NCBI GenBank assembly: GCA_014804385.1
Contig: JAAUZW010000003.1
Coordinates: 4,313 to 24,140 of the forward strand
Origin: Lachnospiraceae bacterium
GTDB taxonomy: Bacteria; Bacillota; Clostridia; Lachnospirales; Lachnospiraceae
Direction: 5' to 3'
DNA: 19,828 nt
The notes under the pieces are model-generated. The model did not search any database. It was not told the DNA's origin and saw only the letters and a program-made list of their open reading frames with translations. Shown here piece after piece: positions 7,991-14,361 of the stretch. A program made the translations under genes and the position numbers. Position 1 is the first letter of the stretch; each line of letters begins with the position of its first letter.

Positions 7991-8028
7991 ATGGAAAAAC
8001 GCTTAATGTTGCTATGACCGCATACTGC

Positions 8029-8649
8029 TTACTCGAAATGATCCAGATAATTCTGCAAACCATTCGCCAGCTTCCCGATATGCACACCGTCTACAAAAGA
8101 ATGATGTACCTGCACGGAAAAAGGAAGGATTACCTTATTATCCCGGACAAAATATTTCCCCCAATCGATCATTGGCGTTGCATTGTCTTTTTTCCCGGAT
8201 TCCGTATGGGAGATATGCGTAAAGGACACCCACGGGAAGGAAGAGAACTGGTAAATATCATTTGCCATAGGTCCCGTAAAATATTCCTTCTGGTTCCTGA
8301 CCGTTTCGGTGGCAAGGGCAACATATTCCTCTATAGTGTCCTGCATTTCCACATTGACGACTTTAAAAAGCTCGCTGCCTTGATCCAGATAAGTAAATGA
8401 AGTGTTGATTTTGTCGTAAATAACCGGCTTCCCGTCAAAGAAACGACAGCGGAATTCTGTAATCTCATTGGCGCATTTTGTTACAGCGAATACAAAAGAG
8501 AAGGTAAAGGAATAGCCTTGCTCTTTGACTTTCTTCAAAAAATTGGTAATATCCAGTTCAAAGGTTACACAATACTGTGGCTGCACGCTGTTCCGGAATA
8601 TCTCACAGTGCATAACCCTGTCCCATGTTGTTACATCGATTTCTCTCAT
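8029..8649 (-). CDS. Chloramphenicol acetyltransferase (CAT) family O-acetyltransferase
   Basis: 206 residues, about the usual CAT length; ATG at 8649 with AGGAGGG 7 nt upstream. The family signature HHSFVDGVHIG is at 182-192, so H183 should be the catalytic base and D187 its structural aspartate. SSFPWVSFT at 137-144 corresponds to the acetyl-CoA and substrate-site loop, with S142 the likely oxyanion serine. The N-terminal TWDR (8-11) matches the conserved tryptophan-arginine region. The family transfers acetyl from acetyl-CoA to a hydroxyl; classical members inactivate chloramphenicol in the cytoplasm as trimers. Many clostridial chromosomes carry divergent members of unknown substrate, so resistance is not claimed. 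It has its own strong promoter (8718-8746) and no co-transcribed partner. Confidence 0.9.
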   Translation of the reverse strand: MREIDVTTWDRVMHCEIFRNSVQPQYCVTFELDITNFLKKVKEQGYSFTFSFVFAVTKCANEITEFRCRFFDGKPVIYDKINTSFTYLDQGSELFKVVNVEMQDTIEEYVALATETVRNQKEYFTGPMANDIYQFSSFPWVSFTHISHTESGKKDNATPMIDWGKYFVRDNKVILPFSVQVHHSFVDGVHIGKLANGLQNYLDHFE

Positions 8650-8717
8650 AATGTTTCCCTCCTGTCGAGTTTTGTAGTCAATTATGGTTTTAGTCTTTTC
8701 ATGACTTCTCCGTTGTT

Positions 8718-8746
8718 ATTATAGGTTTTATGTTGTCTGATGTCAA
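8718..8746 (-). promoter_or_regulatory. Sigma-A promoter of the CAT-like gene
   Basis: The minus strand has consensus TTGACA (8746-8741), a 17-bp spacer and consensus TATAAT (8723-8718), about 69 bp upstream of the ATG at 8649. Direct repeats of TATGTTGT on the plus strand (8729-8736 and 8747-8754) flank the -35 box and could be an operator. The match is perfect in both hexamers and spacing. Confidence 0.85.
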
Positions 8747-8768
8747 TATGTTGTATTATGTCATAAGG

Positions 8769-8800
8769 TAAAAAAATGGGACTTACCCATTCGTAAGTCC
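8769..8800 (-). terminator. Rho-independent terminator after the GntR gene
   Basis: Reading the minus strand, GGACTTAC (8800-8793), a 6-nt loop, GTAAGTCC (8786-8779), then CA and a run of seven T (8776-8770). It lies 13 bp past the stop of 8813-9484, so it separates that gene from the CAT-like gene. Confidence 0.9.
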
Positions 8801-8812
8801 AATCCAAGAAAA

Positions 8813-9484
8813 CTATTCAATTCCCAGCGCTTGTATTGCATGCATGATATGGATTTTCATGGCATTCTTCGCACCCTCCGCATTTCTCTGCTCTAAAAAA
8901 TCCATGATCATCCGATGGTCATTCACCGTATCGGAGACGGCTTTTTGGCTCATCGCCGACAAGGTAACGCCTTTGGCGATCGCCTGATAAAGAATCGGCA
9001 TAAGCTGATTCATAAACTCGTTGTGGGTCGCCTGTGCGATTGCTTTATGAAAGGAATGCTCATAGTCTGTACGATCTTGTCCGGTTTTGATCTCCTGTTC
9101 AATCTTCTGTCCAAATTCTAAAATTCTTTTAATCTCTGCATCCGTCCCTCTGATCGCCGCCAGATATGCCGCTTCCGGCTCAAAAATCAACCTCATCTCA
9201 TATAGGTCTTTCGCATTTACTTTGATATCGGATAGCCGTCCTAAAGCCGGTTCCTGCTCCAATGCCGTCCGGGTGACAAAAGTTCCTTTTCCCCTTTGGA
9301 TTTCCAGAATATCATAAGCAACTAAAATCCGTATGGCTTCTCTCAGGGTCGTCCTGCTGACATTCAGTTCTGCCGACAGTTCGTTTTCGTTTGGCAATTT
9401 ATCTCCGGCTTTAAAGCGTTTTTCTATTGTAATCATAGATAATATCGTGTCTGCGATACTCTGTGAAAGCATTTTATTGTTCAT
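8813..9484 (-). CDS. GntR-family regulator, FadR subfamily (FCD domain)
   Basis: 223 residues; ATG at 9484 with GAGGTGA 8 nt upstream. The winged helix-turn-helix is at about 10-70 (GDKLPNENELSAELNVSRTTLREAIRIL is the core, ending KGTFV). The FCD effector domain covers about 90-220: the metal-site pattern is E142-xxx-H146 in the SFHKAIAQATHN segment, H190 in NDHRMIMDFLEQR and H212 in MKIHIMHAI. Members usually sense organic acids or sugar acids, but no metabolic genes are adjacent, so the ligand cannot be deduced. A well-formed terminator follows. The upstream gap (9485-9561) contains a TATAAT-like box but no well-spaced -35. Confidence 0.93.
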   Translation of the reverse strand: MNNKMLSQSIADTILSMITIEKRFKAGDKLPNENELSAELNVSRTTLREAIRILVAYDILEIQRGKGTFVTRTALEQEPALGRLSDIKVNAKDLYEMRLIFEPEAAYLAAIRGTDAEIKRILEFGQKIEQEIKTGQDRTDYEHSFHKAIAQATHNEFMNQLMPILYQAIAKGVTLSAMSQKAVSDTVNDHRMIMDFLEQRNAEGAKNAMKIHIMHAIQALGIE

Positions 9485-9561
9485 CGCTTATATCACCTCG
9501 TTTTTTTTGATATTATACTATGAGTGGCGGTCAACTTCATACAACTATTGCTTGTTATGTC

Positions 9562-9834
9562 TTAAAACAAATCGCTATGTGTTCCTGTTCTTGTTAAATA
9601 TAATATCAATTCTCCATTATCAATTTCATAGATAAGAAGCCAATCTGGTGTTATATGACATTCTCTGCAACCAGAATAATCTCCACTTAAATTATGATCA
9701 CGATTCTTTTCTGGTAACTGTTCACCATTTGCCAATTTATTTATAATGTCCTCTAATAGTTTTACATCATAACCTCTTTTAGCGATCCTTTTATAGTCTT
9801 TTCTAAAAGATGTATGATACCTAATCTTCAGCAT
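9562..9834 (-). CDS. YafQ/RelE-family mRNA interferase toxin
   Basis: 90 residues; ATG at 9834 with GGAGG 6 nt upstream, inside the antitoxin gene. It begins MLKIRYHTSFRKDYKR and ends LTRTGTHSDLF, as in YafQ-type toxins. Candidate catalytic residues correspond to the YafQ histidine/aspartate set: H47 in RDHNLSG, H60 in RECHITPDW, D64 and H86 near the C-terminus. YafQ cleaves mRNA in the ribosomal A site and is held inactive by its DinJ partner. The gene overlaps the upstream antitoxin gene by 14 bp, typical translational coupling for this family. All expected residues are present, so it is probably intact. Confidence 0.93.
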   Translation of the reverse strand: MLKIRYHTSFRKDYKRIAKRGYDVKLLEDIINKLANGEQLPEKNRDHNLSGDYSGCRECHITPDWLLIYEIDNGELILYLTRTGTHSDLF

Positions 9835-10093
9835 TTAAATCCTCCATCAACTCCTCCACAGAAGAAAATGCACGGCTTAAATTCCTTCCATGTCTCACAT
9901 CATCAATGGCTCTAATTGTGTCTGCATTCGGAATATCCATTGAAATTGCAAATGGTATCCTCTGTTCTCTTACTGCTTGTTTTGCTGATATTGTAAAAAA
10001 AGTGGTCATATCCATTCCAAGATTAGAAACAAGTTCTTGTAACTGCGTTTTCAGTTCCTCGTCTATTCTCATTGTTATATTGGTGGTTGCCAT
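9821..10093 (-). CDS. RelB/DinJ-family antitoxin
   Basis: 90 residues; ATG at 10093 with GGAAGGAG 8 nt upstream. The N-terminal part (about 3-45: TTNITMRIDEELKTQL, LGMDMTTFF) is a ribbon-helix-helix DNA-binding domain as in DinJ/RelB. The C-terminal half (PFAISMDIPNADTIRAID and SSVEELMEDL) is the toxin-binding tail. It should neutralise the product of 9562-9834 and repress the shared promoter at 10118-10146. The -35 box of that promoter overlaps the stop codon of the upstream cluster gene. Confidence 0.94.
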   Translation of the reverse strand: MATTNITMRIDEELKTQLQELVSNLGMDMTTFFTISAKQAVREQRIPFAISMDIPNADTIRAIDDVRHGRNLSRAFSSVEELMEDLNAED

Positions 10094-10117
10094 ATTATCA
10101 ACTCCTTCCTTTACAAT

Positions 10118-10146
10118 ATTATATTATCCAATAAGTATCTCGTCAA
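10118..10146 (-). promoter_or_regulatory. Toxin-antitoxin promoter
   Basis: The minus strand has TTGACG (10146-10141), a 17-bp spacer and TATAAT (10123-10118), 24 bp upstream of the antitoxin ATG. The -10 region sits in an AT-rich near-palindrome (GATAATATAATATTG) that could be the antitoxin operator. The -35 overlaps the TGA stop (10145-10143) of the preceding gene. Confidence 0.75.
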
Positions 10147-10826
10147 TACGCTGTATGTGCATTGCCCCTCAGCGCTTGATAGGTGCGAAAATCTGCGCCA
10201 TTTCTTATTTCTTTCCCATTTACCATGGCAGCCAATTCTTCATCCGAGAAAATTCTTTCATAAGTATGCCCCTTTTCTTGAAACCACTCCTCCCAGCCGG
10301 AAACCGATTCAATACCACCCTTTATACTGCCTTCTATGATCGCCTGCATGATCGCGTTATAAATGTCTGTATCATTTTCTGAATACATAAATCCCCATCC
10401 TTTTGACTGGTCACTATTATCCATGTATTGTATTCCGTTACAGGCAATCATCATAAAACCATTTTCTGTTCTTACAACATGACCTGCAGCCTCCGCCTCA
10501 GCAAGCCCCATTGCAAGACCATCACTCTTCACTAAGTTAGGATATTTCTCTTTATACAGATCCGCCAGCTCTTGCAATTTATCAAGTTGCTGTCCGTCAC
10601 CACTCATCATAAGCCATGAGCCTTTTCCTTCATACCCCTTCACCTTCATGCTGTTATACGCATCATTTGCCGAAAATCTACTGCTCTGTTCTGACACGCC
10701 GGGCGAATTTGGAGCAACTGTAATTCCTGCTGAATCAAATAGAGCAGTTCCTATCTTCCGTCTATTGCTTCTATTCACGTTTTCATAAAGATAAGAATTA
10801 GAACTTCCTACACCACCGATGCCCAT
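10143..10826 (-). CDS. Small cluster protein, MGIGGVGSSN N-terminus and YPNLV module
   Basis: 227 residues; ATG at 10826 with GGGAGG 9 nt upstream, overlapping the end of 10808-11389 by 19 bp. The start MGIGGVGSSNSYLYE matches the MSISGVGSQNTYIYN start in region A. Residues about 80-190 (LADLYKEKYPNLVKS, RTENGFMMIACNGIQY, SGWEEWF) align with the C-terminal part of the 4669-5580 product. So this protein combines the N-terminus of one region A protein with the body of another. The C-terminal part is probably loop-rich and ends GNAHTAY. No signal peptide, membrane helix or enzymatic motif is seen. It is the last gene of the operon starting at 12389. The function is unknown. Confidence 0.87.
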   Translation of the reverse strand: MGIGGVGSSNSYLYENVNRSNRRKIGTALFDSAGITVAPNSPGVSEQSSRFSANDAYNSMKVKGYEGKGSWLMMSGDGQQLDKLQELADLYKEKYPNLVKSDGLAMGLAEAEAAGHVVRTENGFMMIACNGIQYMDNSDQSKGWGFMYSENDTDIYNAIMQAIIEGSIKGGIESVSGWEEWFQEKGHTYERIFSDEELAAMVNGKEIRNGADFRTYQALRGNAHTAY

Positions 10827-11389
10827 TTTTCAAATCCTCCCAGTAATCCCTTACCATCCAAGGCTTGCTTAAATAACCCTGCTTCCATATAATCTTTCAT
10901 CATGAGTTGAACCATTTTCATCCAGTCCTGCTTTACACTTTTAAATGAATCCGTTCCGTCTGGCAGCTCAAAATATCCATTATGTACAGCATTGTCACGA
11001 TAGTAATTCAATGTATGCCAGTTTCCAAACGTGCTGGCGCTTCCTATTCCTTTCGTATCCGCATAACTGCATAGCGCGAACATTTCGATCTCTGTTGCAT
11101 TTCTCGGATCAACATCATTGATATTGATATGATACTCTTCCGTTTTACCTTGCCTTGTCACATTCACTTTAATGATCGGATTCTCCTCGGAATAATCTTC
11201 CGCATACATGGCGCACATTCCGTAATGTACCGTGTTGTTTTTTTCATGTAAGAATCCAATTCCCAAAACCCCGTCATTGGATTTGGACGTCTCCGTTTTT
11301 ATCGAATATTCTTTTGTCTGCTTTGTTATATTTTTTCTTTTGTATTCATTTGTATAAATGCCGGAAGTTGTATTGTTTGTAATTTCCAT
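10808..11389 (-). CDS. Uncharacterised cluster protein
   Basis: 193 residues; ATG at 11389, with an AAAGGA motif 9 nt upstream (weaker than its neighbours). It starts MEITNNTTSGIYTNEYKRK, rich in Thr/Asn/Tyr and without a hydrophobic signal. The middle part alternates short strands (NTVHYGMCAMYAEDY, PIIKVNVTR, EEYHININDVDPRNATEIEMFAL); the end is helical (WMKMVQLMMKDYMEAGLFKQAL). The DVDPRNATEIEMFALCSY block looks like the family core. I do not recognise a named family. It lies 52 bp after 11442-12389 and overlaps the next gene by 19 bp, so it is in one operon. Confidence 0.85.
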   Translation of the reverse strand: MEITNNTTSGIYTNEYKRKNITKQTKEYSIKTETSKSNDGVLGIGFLHEKNNTVHYGMCAMYAEDYSEENPIIKVNVTRQGKTEEYHININDVDPRNATEIEMFALCSYADTKGIGSASTFGNWHTLNYYRDNAVHNGYFELPDGTDSFKSVKQDWMKMVQLMMKDYMEAGLFKQALDGKGLLGGFEKWASVV

Positions 11390-11441
11390 GCTCTATTTTC
11401 CTTTCAATTATATTGGCGGCGCATCTATCGGTCGCAGATGC

Positions 11442-12389
11442 TTATTGGATCTTTTCCAGTTTCCTTAATAACGTTGCATAAAACTTCTTTTCCCTCTGTA
11501 GGGACTCTGCCTTGTTCTCATCCACTTTTCCCAATGGATTTTCAATTCTATCCAGAATCTTTCTCGTTGCAGCCAGACTGCTTTCTACAGTATTTCCGAA
11601 AATCTTATCATCCCCGCCTGTCATAAGATCCTGCTCCATGACAAGCTGCGAAAGTGTACTGAAACCGTCCGAAAATGGATTCACTCCGCTTTCTTCCAGT
11701 GTTTCCTGCCATGCTTCTTTCACGCTTTCCGGAACAGCGGATAAATAGTAGTTGCTTAAATGTGTGATCCTCTGTTTCATACGCTCGTCAGCAAATTCAT
11801 AAGTTTTGTTTGCTGCTATTTGCCGTTCATAGGCCTCTTGTGCTGCGGTATTTGCCGCCGACTCCCACCATCCTTCTTTATTTTTGCTGTATTTCATACC
11901 ATTTACAGTAAAATCTTTCGAGACATCTATCCCAAAATAACTCATTACTCTGGATACATTTTCCGTCCACTTTTGGTATTCGGGAGTGCTGAATGCAACT
12001 ATATTTGCTGTTCCTCCTGCATTCCGGAGCAGCATTATTAAAGCGCTTGCCATTTCGGCAGCCTTCTCATGCGCTTTCTGATTATAAAGATCACCCCCGG
12101 ATATACCAACAATTTCTTTCCCAACTGTCAACACAAATCCGCCCTCTACCGTTACTTTTGCCCCTTCCGCAATATCGATGGAATTATGTAGTTTATCTAC
12201 AGTTGTTTTTTCCGCTAAACTAAGAGGTTTTCCCATTCCTGCCATCAAATCTTCGCGGGAAATAACCCTAATCGAAGTTCTATTACACATGAATTTACCT
12301 AGTTCTGCTCTGTTTTCTACATTTGTCACTTTTTTTGATGTAAGTAGACCTGTGTATGGGTTTATGCACCCTAAATTATTAATGTCCAT
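11442..12389 (-). CDS. Two-part cluster protein with shared C-terminal module
   Basis: 315 residues; ATG at 12389 with GGAGG 8 nt upstream. It starts MDINNLGCINPYTG. Residues about 45-130 contain a beta segment (EGAKVTVEGGFVLTVGKEIV) and an alpha-helix with MASALIMLLRNAGG that is too short and polar at its ends to be a clear membrane span. Residues about 219-314 are homologous to nearly all of the 1969-2466 protein (VPESVKEAWQETLEESG, GNTVESSLAATRKIL, NPLG, REKKFYATLLRKL). It is the first gene after the ECF-like promoter at 12462-12487. The joining of an extra 200-residue N-terminal part to the shared module points to domain shuffling. The function is unknown. Confidence 0.88.
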   Translation of the reverse strand: MDINNLGCINPYTGLLTSKKVTNVENRAELGKFMCNRTSIRVISREDLMAGMGKPLSLAEKTTVDKLHNSIDIAEGAKVTVEGGFVLTVGKEIVGISGGDLYNQKAHEKAAEMASALIMLLRNAGGTANIVAFSTPEYQKWTENVSRVMSYFGIDVSKDFTVNGMKYSKNKEGWWESAANTAAQEAYERQIAANKTYEFADERMKQRITHLSNYYLSAVPESVKEAWQETLEESGVNPFSDGFSTLSQLVMEQDLMTGGDDKIFGNTVESSLAATRKILDRIENPLGKVDENKAESLQREKKFYATLLRKLEKIQ

Positions 12390-12461
12390 TTTTTAATCCT
12401 CCATTACTGTAAAATATTTTTCTGTGGCTCCTCTGTTGGTCAAAGACATCTTTAATAATAA

Positions 12462-12487
12462 TACGAACCAGTCCTCAAAAAAGTTTC
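12462..12487 (-). promoter_or_regulatory. ECF-sigma-like promoter upstream of the 12389 operon
   Basis: GAAAC (12487-12483), exactly 17 bp, CGTA (12465-12462), followed by TTATT. The match to the promoter at 5663-5688 extends through the spacer (TTTT-x-TG-x-G-xx-CTG-x-TTCG on the minus strand) and stops after the -10 region, as expected for a functional element rather than a duplicated segment. The leader to the ATG at 12389 is about 65 nt. A terminator lies just upstream. Confidence 0.62.
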
Positions 12488-12511
12488 GTTTCTCCTATCT
12501 TTTTCTCATCA

Positions 12512-12538
12512 TAAAAGGCAGGTTGAATCCCCTGCCCT
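12512..12538 (-). terminator. Terminator after the 14212-12562 operon
   Basis: Minus strand: GGCAGG (12536-12531), 8-nt loop, CCTGCC (12522-12517), then TTTTAT. It lies about 24 bp past the stop of 12562-13527 and 25 bp before the ECF-like promoter, so it separates two transcription units. The T-run is short. Confidence 0.65.
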
Positions 12539-12561
12539 TGGCTTTGTAACCTATTGCTTTT

Positions 12562-13527
12562 TTATACTTCTACGCTGTGTCTGCTTGGATACCTGGTTTC
12601 GGATGATGTAAATGTATCATCCACAGAAACATGGATGTGCCCGCTGCTGTCAATGGCATACTCATTGCCATAAATGGAAAATGTGTCCCCCTCTTTATAG
12701 CCAGCCGCTATCCAGTTCATGTGATTCCACCGTTCAATGTTCTTATCCACATTTATCACGTCACCGGATTCCTGCAGGATATAGGTATGCTTCCCGGCGC
12801 CTGCATCTATGGAAAAGAAACCCGGAGTAATACCGACTTTCTCACAGATCGCTAACACTTCTTTCCTGCTGTATAATTCCTCCCACGGCTCCCTCCCCTG
12901 TGCCAGATTCGACAGAATATTCCCTGCCTTACTCATTTCCCATCTGGAGTCTCTTTCTCCCGGATTCCTATTTTCTGTTAACAAAGATTCTGACACTGCC
13001 CATCCTATATAACCATTATTGACGGCCCAAGGATACCGTCTGCCATCAGGCGCAGTCCATGCGTAATAGCTTTTATTATTTAGAACCAGGGAATTGTTTA
13101 CCGCATGAATGCCTGGCAAGGTGCCTGTATTGATCTTGGGCACCGCATAATTTGGCACTACCTGCCTGCTTCCATTATAATCAAAACACATAACGCCATA
13201 ATCCTTAAACTCAGGATTATATCCGCACTCCACATTCGTCCCAAAATTGATCGCATCCAGAATCGCTCTTGGATTATTATAGTTTGCAAAATAATAGGAT
13301 AATTCACTTGCCGATACATTTGCACTTTTATCTATCAATGCCGCTATGGATTCCTTTGAAAAACTCCTTGCACTGTCCGAAATGCTTAGACTATCTCTCT
13401 TTTTGCCGTTTCCTGATCCTGACAATAATCGGAGTACTGCCTGCTGCCTTGCTATTTTGTTTGTTTTTTTCGTATGTACCAATGGCTGATGCACTCGATT
13501 GGCACCTGTAAAATCTGTTTGAATCAT
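12562..13527 (-). CDS. Uncharacterised cluster protein, SLSISDSAR motif
   Basis: 321 residues; ATG at 13527 with AGGGGGAAG about 5-10 nt upstream. It starts MIQTDFTGANRVHQPLVH, with a basic, disordered-looking first 45 residues and no signal peptide. Residues 46-54, SLSISDSAR, echo the NFSISDEGR motif of the 5693-6253 product. The body is rich in aromatic residues and asparagine (NPRAILDAINFGTNVECGYNP; APDGRRYPWAVNNGYIGWAV), and the C-terminal part looks all-beta (GDTFSIYGNEYAIDSSGHIHVSVDD). It lies 16 bp after 13544-14212, so the two form an operon that ends at the terminator 12512-12538. I cannot assign a family or function. Confidence 0.86.
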   Translation of the reverse strand: MIQTDFTGANRVHQPLVHTKKTNKIARQQAVLRLLSGSGNGKKRDSLSISDSARSFSKESIAALIDKSANVSASELSYYFANYNNPRAILDAINFGTNVECGYNPEFKDYGVMCFDYNGSRQVVPNYAVPKINTGTLPGIHAVNNSLVLNNKSYYAWTAPDGRRYPWAVNNGYIGWAVSESLLTENRNPGERDSRWEMSKAGNILSNLAQGREPWEELYSRKEVLAICEKVGITPGFFSIDAGAGKHTYILQESGDVINVDKNIERWNHMNWIAAGYKEGDTFSIYGNEYAIDSSGHIHVSVDDTFTSSETRYPSRHSVEV

Positions 13528-13543
13528 CTTGTCTTCCCCCTGA

Positions 13544-14212
13544 TCATGATTTCAAAATGCTGGCTTCATACCGTTCCATTGCCCTGATTACATTTCGTTT
13601 TCTTGAAAAAACACTCTTTCCCTGCAAACTCTCATGTGTTTCATTCTCTTCCTGTCTTTCTTGAAGTTGTCCTCTGATCAGCGCTTTCCTGGCCTGTCTT
13701 TCTTCAAACTGCTCCCGCAAATACTTTCTCTTTTCGTAGTGATTTTGCATCGCGGATTTTTTCTTTGCCCTCTTCTCTATCTTTTCATCCTGATTGCGGC
13801 TGCCCGACGATGAATGACTGTTCGTAACATACGTTTTAGGGCTGCCACAGCAATTTCCGTTTTCATCAAAAATCAATTCGTCGTTCACAACTCTTGCTCC
13901 CTGTGCACTCCAAAACACAGTCTCCATCTGCTTACTGACCGGTACATGTGCCAGATTCTTTTCCAACTCTTCGGCTTCTTTGGGATCTTTGATACATTTC
14001 TCCAAATACACAGGTGATATCGTCACTTTATAATTAGAAGCCGTTAAACAAGGATACTTATCTTTCAGGTACGCATAATACTCTGATGCATTCGTATATT
14101 TTTTCCCTGCTGCCTGCTCCGCTTCCTGTTTCTCTGTTACTTCCTTTTTTGAGGAAGTGTACCTGCTTTCATAAACATTTCCATAAGCGCTGCTTAATCC
14201 TGTTACTGCCAT
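13544..14212 (-). CDS. Uncharacterised cluster protein with charged helical tail
   Basis: 222 residues from ATG at 14212, with GGAGGG 8 nt upstream. A start at 14233 would swallow the ribosome binding site. It begins MAVTGLSSAYGNVYES, fitting the cluster N-terminal pattern. Residues about 35-75 read YTNASEYYAYLKDKYPCLTASNY followed by a PVYLEKCIKDPKEAEELEKNL helix. The last 80 residues are almost entirely K/R/E/Q (a long coiled-coil or disordered helix). There is no signal peptide. It is the first gene downstream of the LytTR operator and -10 box at 14281-14348 and so the best candidate target of the neighbouring two-component system. Family and function are not recognised with confidence. 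Confidence 0.86.
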   Translation of the reverse strand: MAVTGLSSAYGNVYESRYTSSKKEVTEKQEAEQAAGKKYTNASEYYAYLKDKYPCLTASNYKVTISPVYLEKCIKDPKEAEELEKNLAHVPVSKQMETVFWSAQGARVVNDELIFDENGNCCGSPKTYVTNSHSSSGSRNQDEKIEKRAKKKSAMQNHYEKRKYLREQFEERQARKALIRGQLQERQEENETHESLQGKSVFSRKRNVIRAMERYEASILKS

Positions 14213-14280
14213 ATTTTTCGCCCTCCATCCCATTCAAAAAATTTTCCCAACATACAGCTTTCAAAATATGCCGTCTGCTG

Positions 14281-14348
14281 TATTTATCGCCCGTCTGCGC
14301 AAATTTTTCATAGGTTTGGAGCGAATGGTTCCATTTTGGGCGCGAAAT
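14281..14348 (-). promoter_or_regulatory. LytTR operator and -10 box upstream of 14212
   Basis: Minus strand: ATTTCGCGC (14348-14340), 12-bp spacer CCAAAATGGAAC, CATTCGCTC (14327-14319), then exactly 32 bp to TAAATA (14286-14281). No -35 hexamer is present, as expected for an activator-dependent promoter. The same half-site, identical spacer and identical 32-bp distance occur upstream of the regulator gene at 16577-16644. The leader to the ATG is about 62 nt. Confidence 0.78.
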
Positions 14349-14361
14349 TCCCAGTATGCCG

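Noticed and set aside
7260..8006. Plus-strand frame of 248 codons
   Set aside because: Mostly antisense to the LytTR regulator, which has clear domains; no ribosome binding site and no recognisable product.
8029..8649. Calling the CAT-family gene chloramphenicol resistance
   Set aside because: Catalytic residues are present, but the family includes divergent chromosomal members of unknown substrate, and no mobile element surrounds it.
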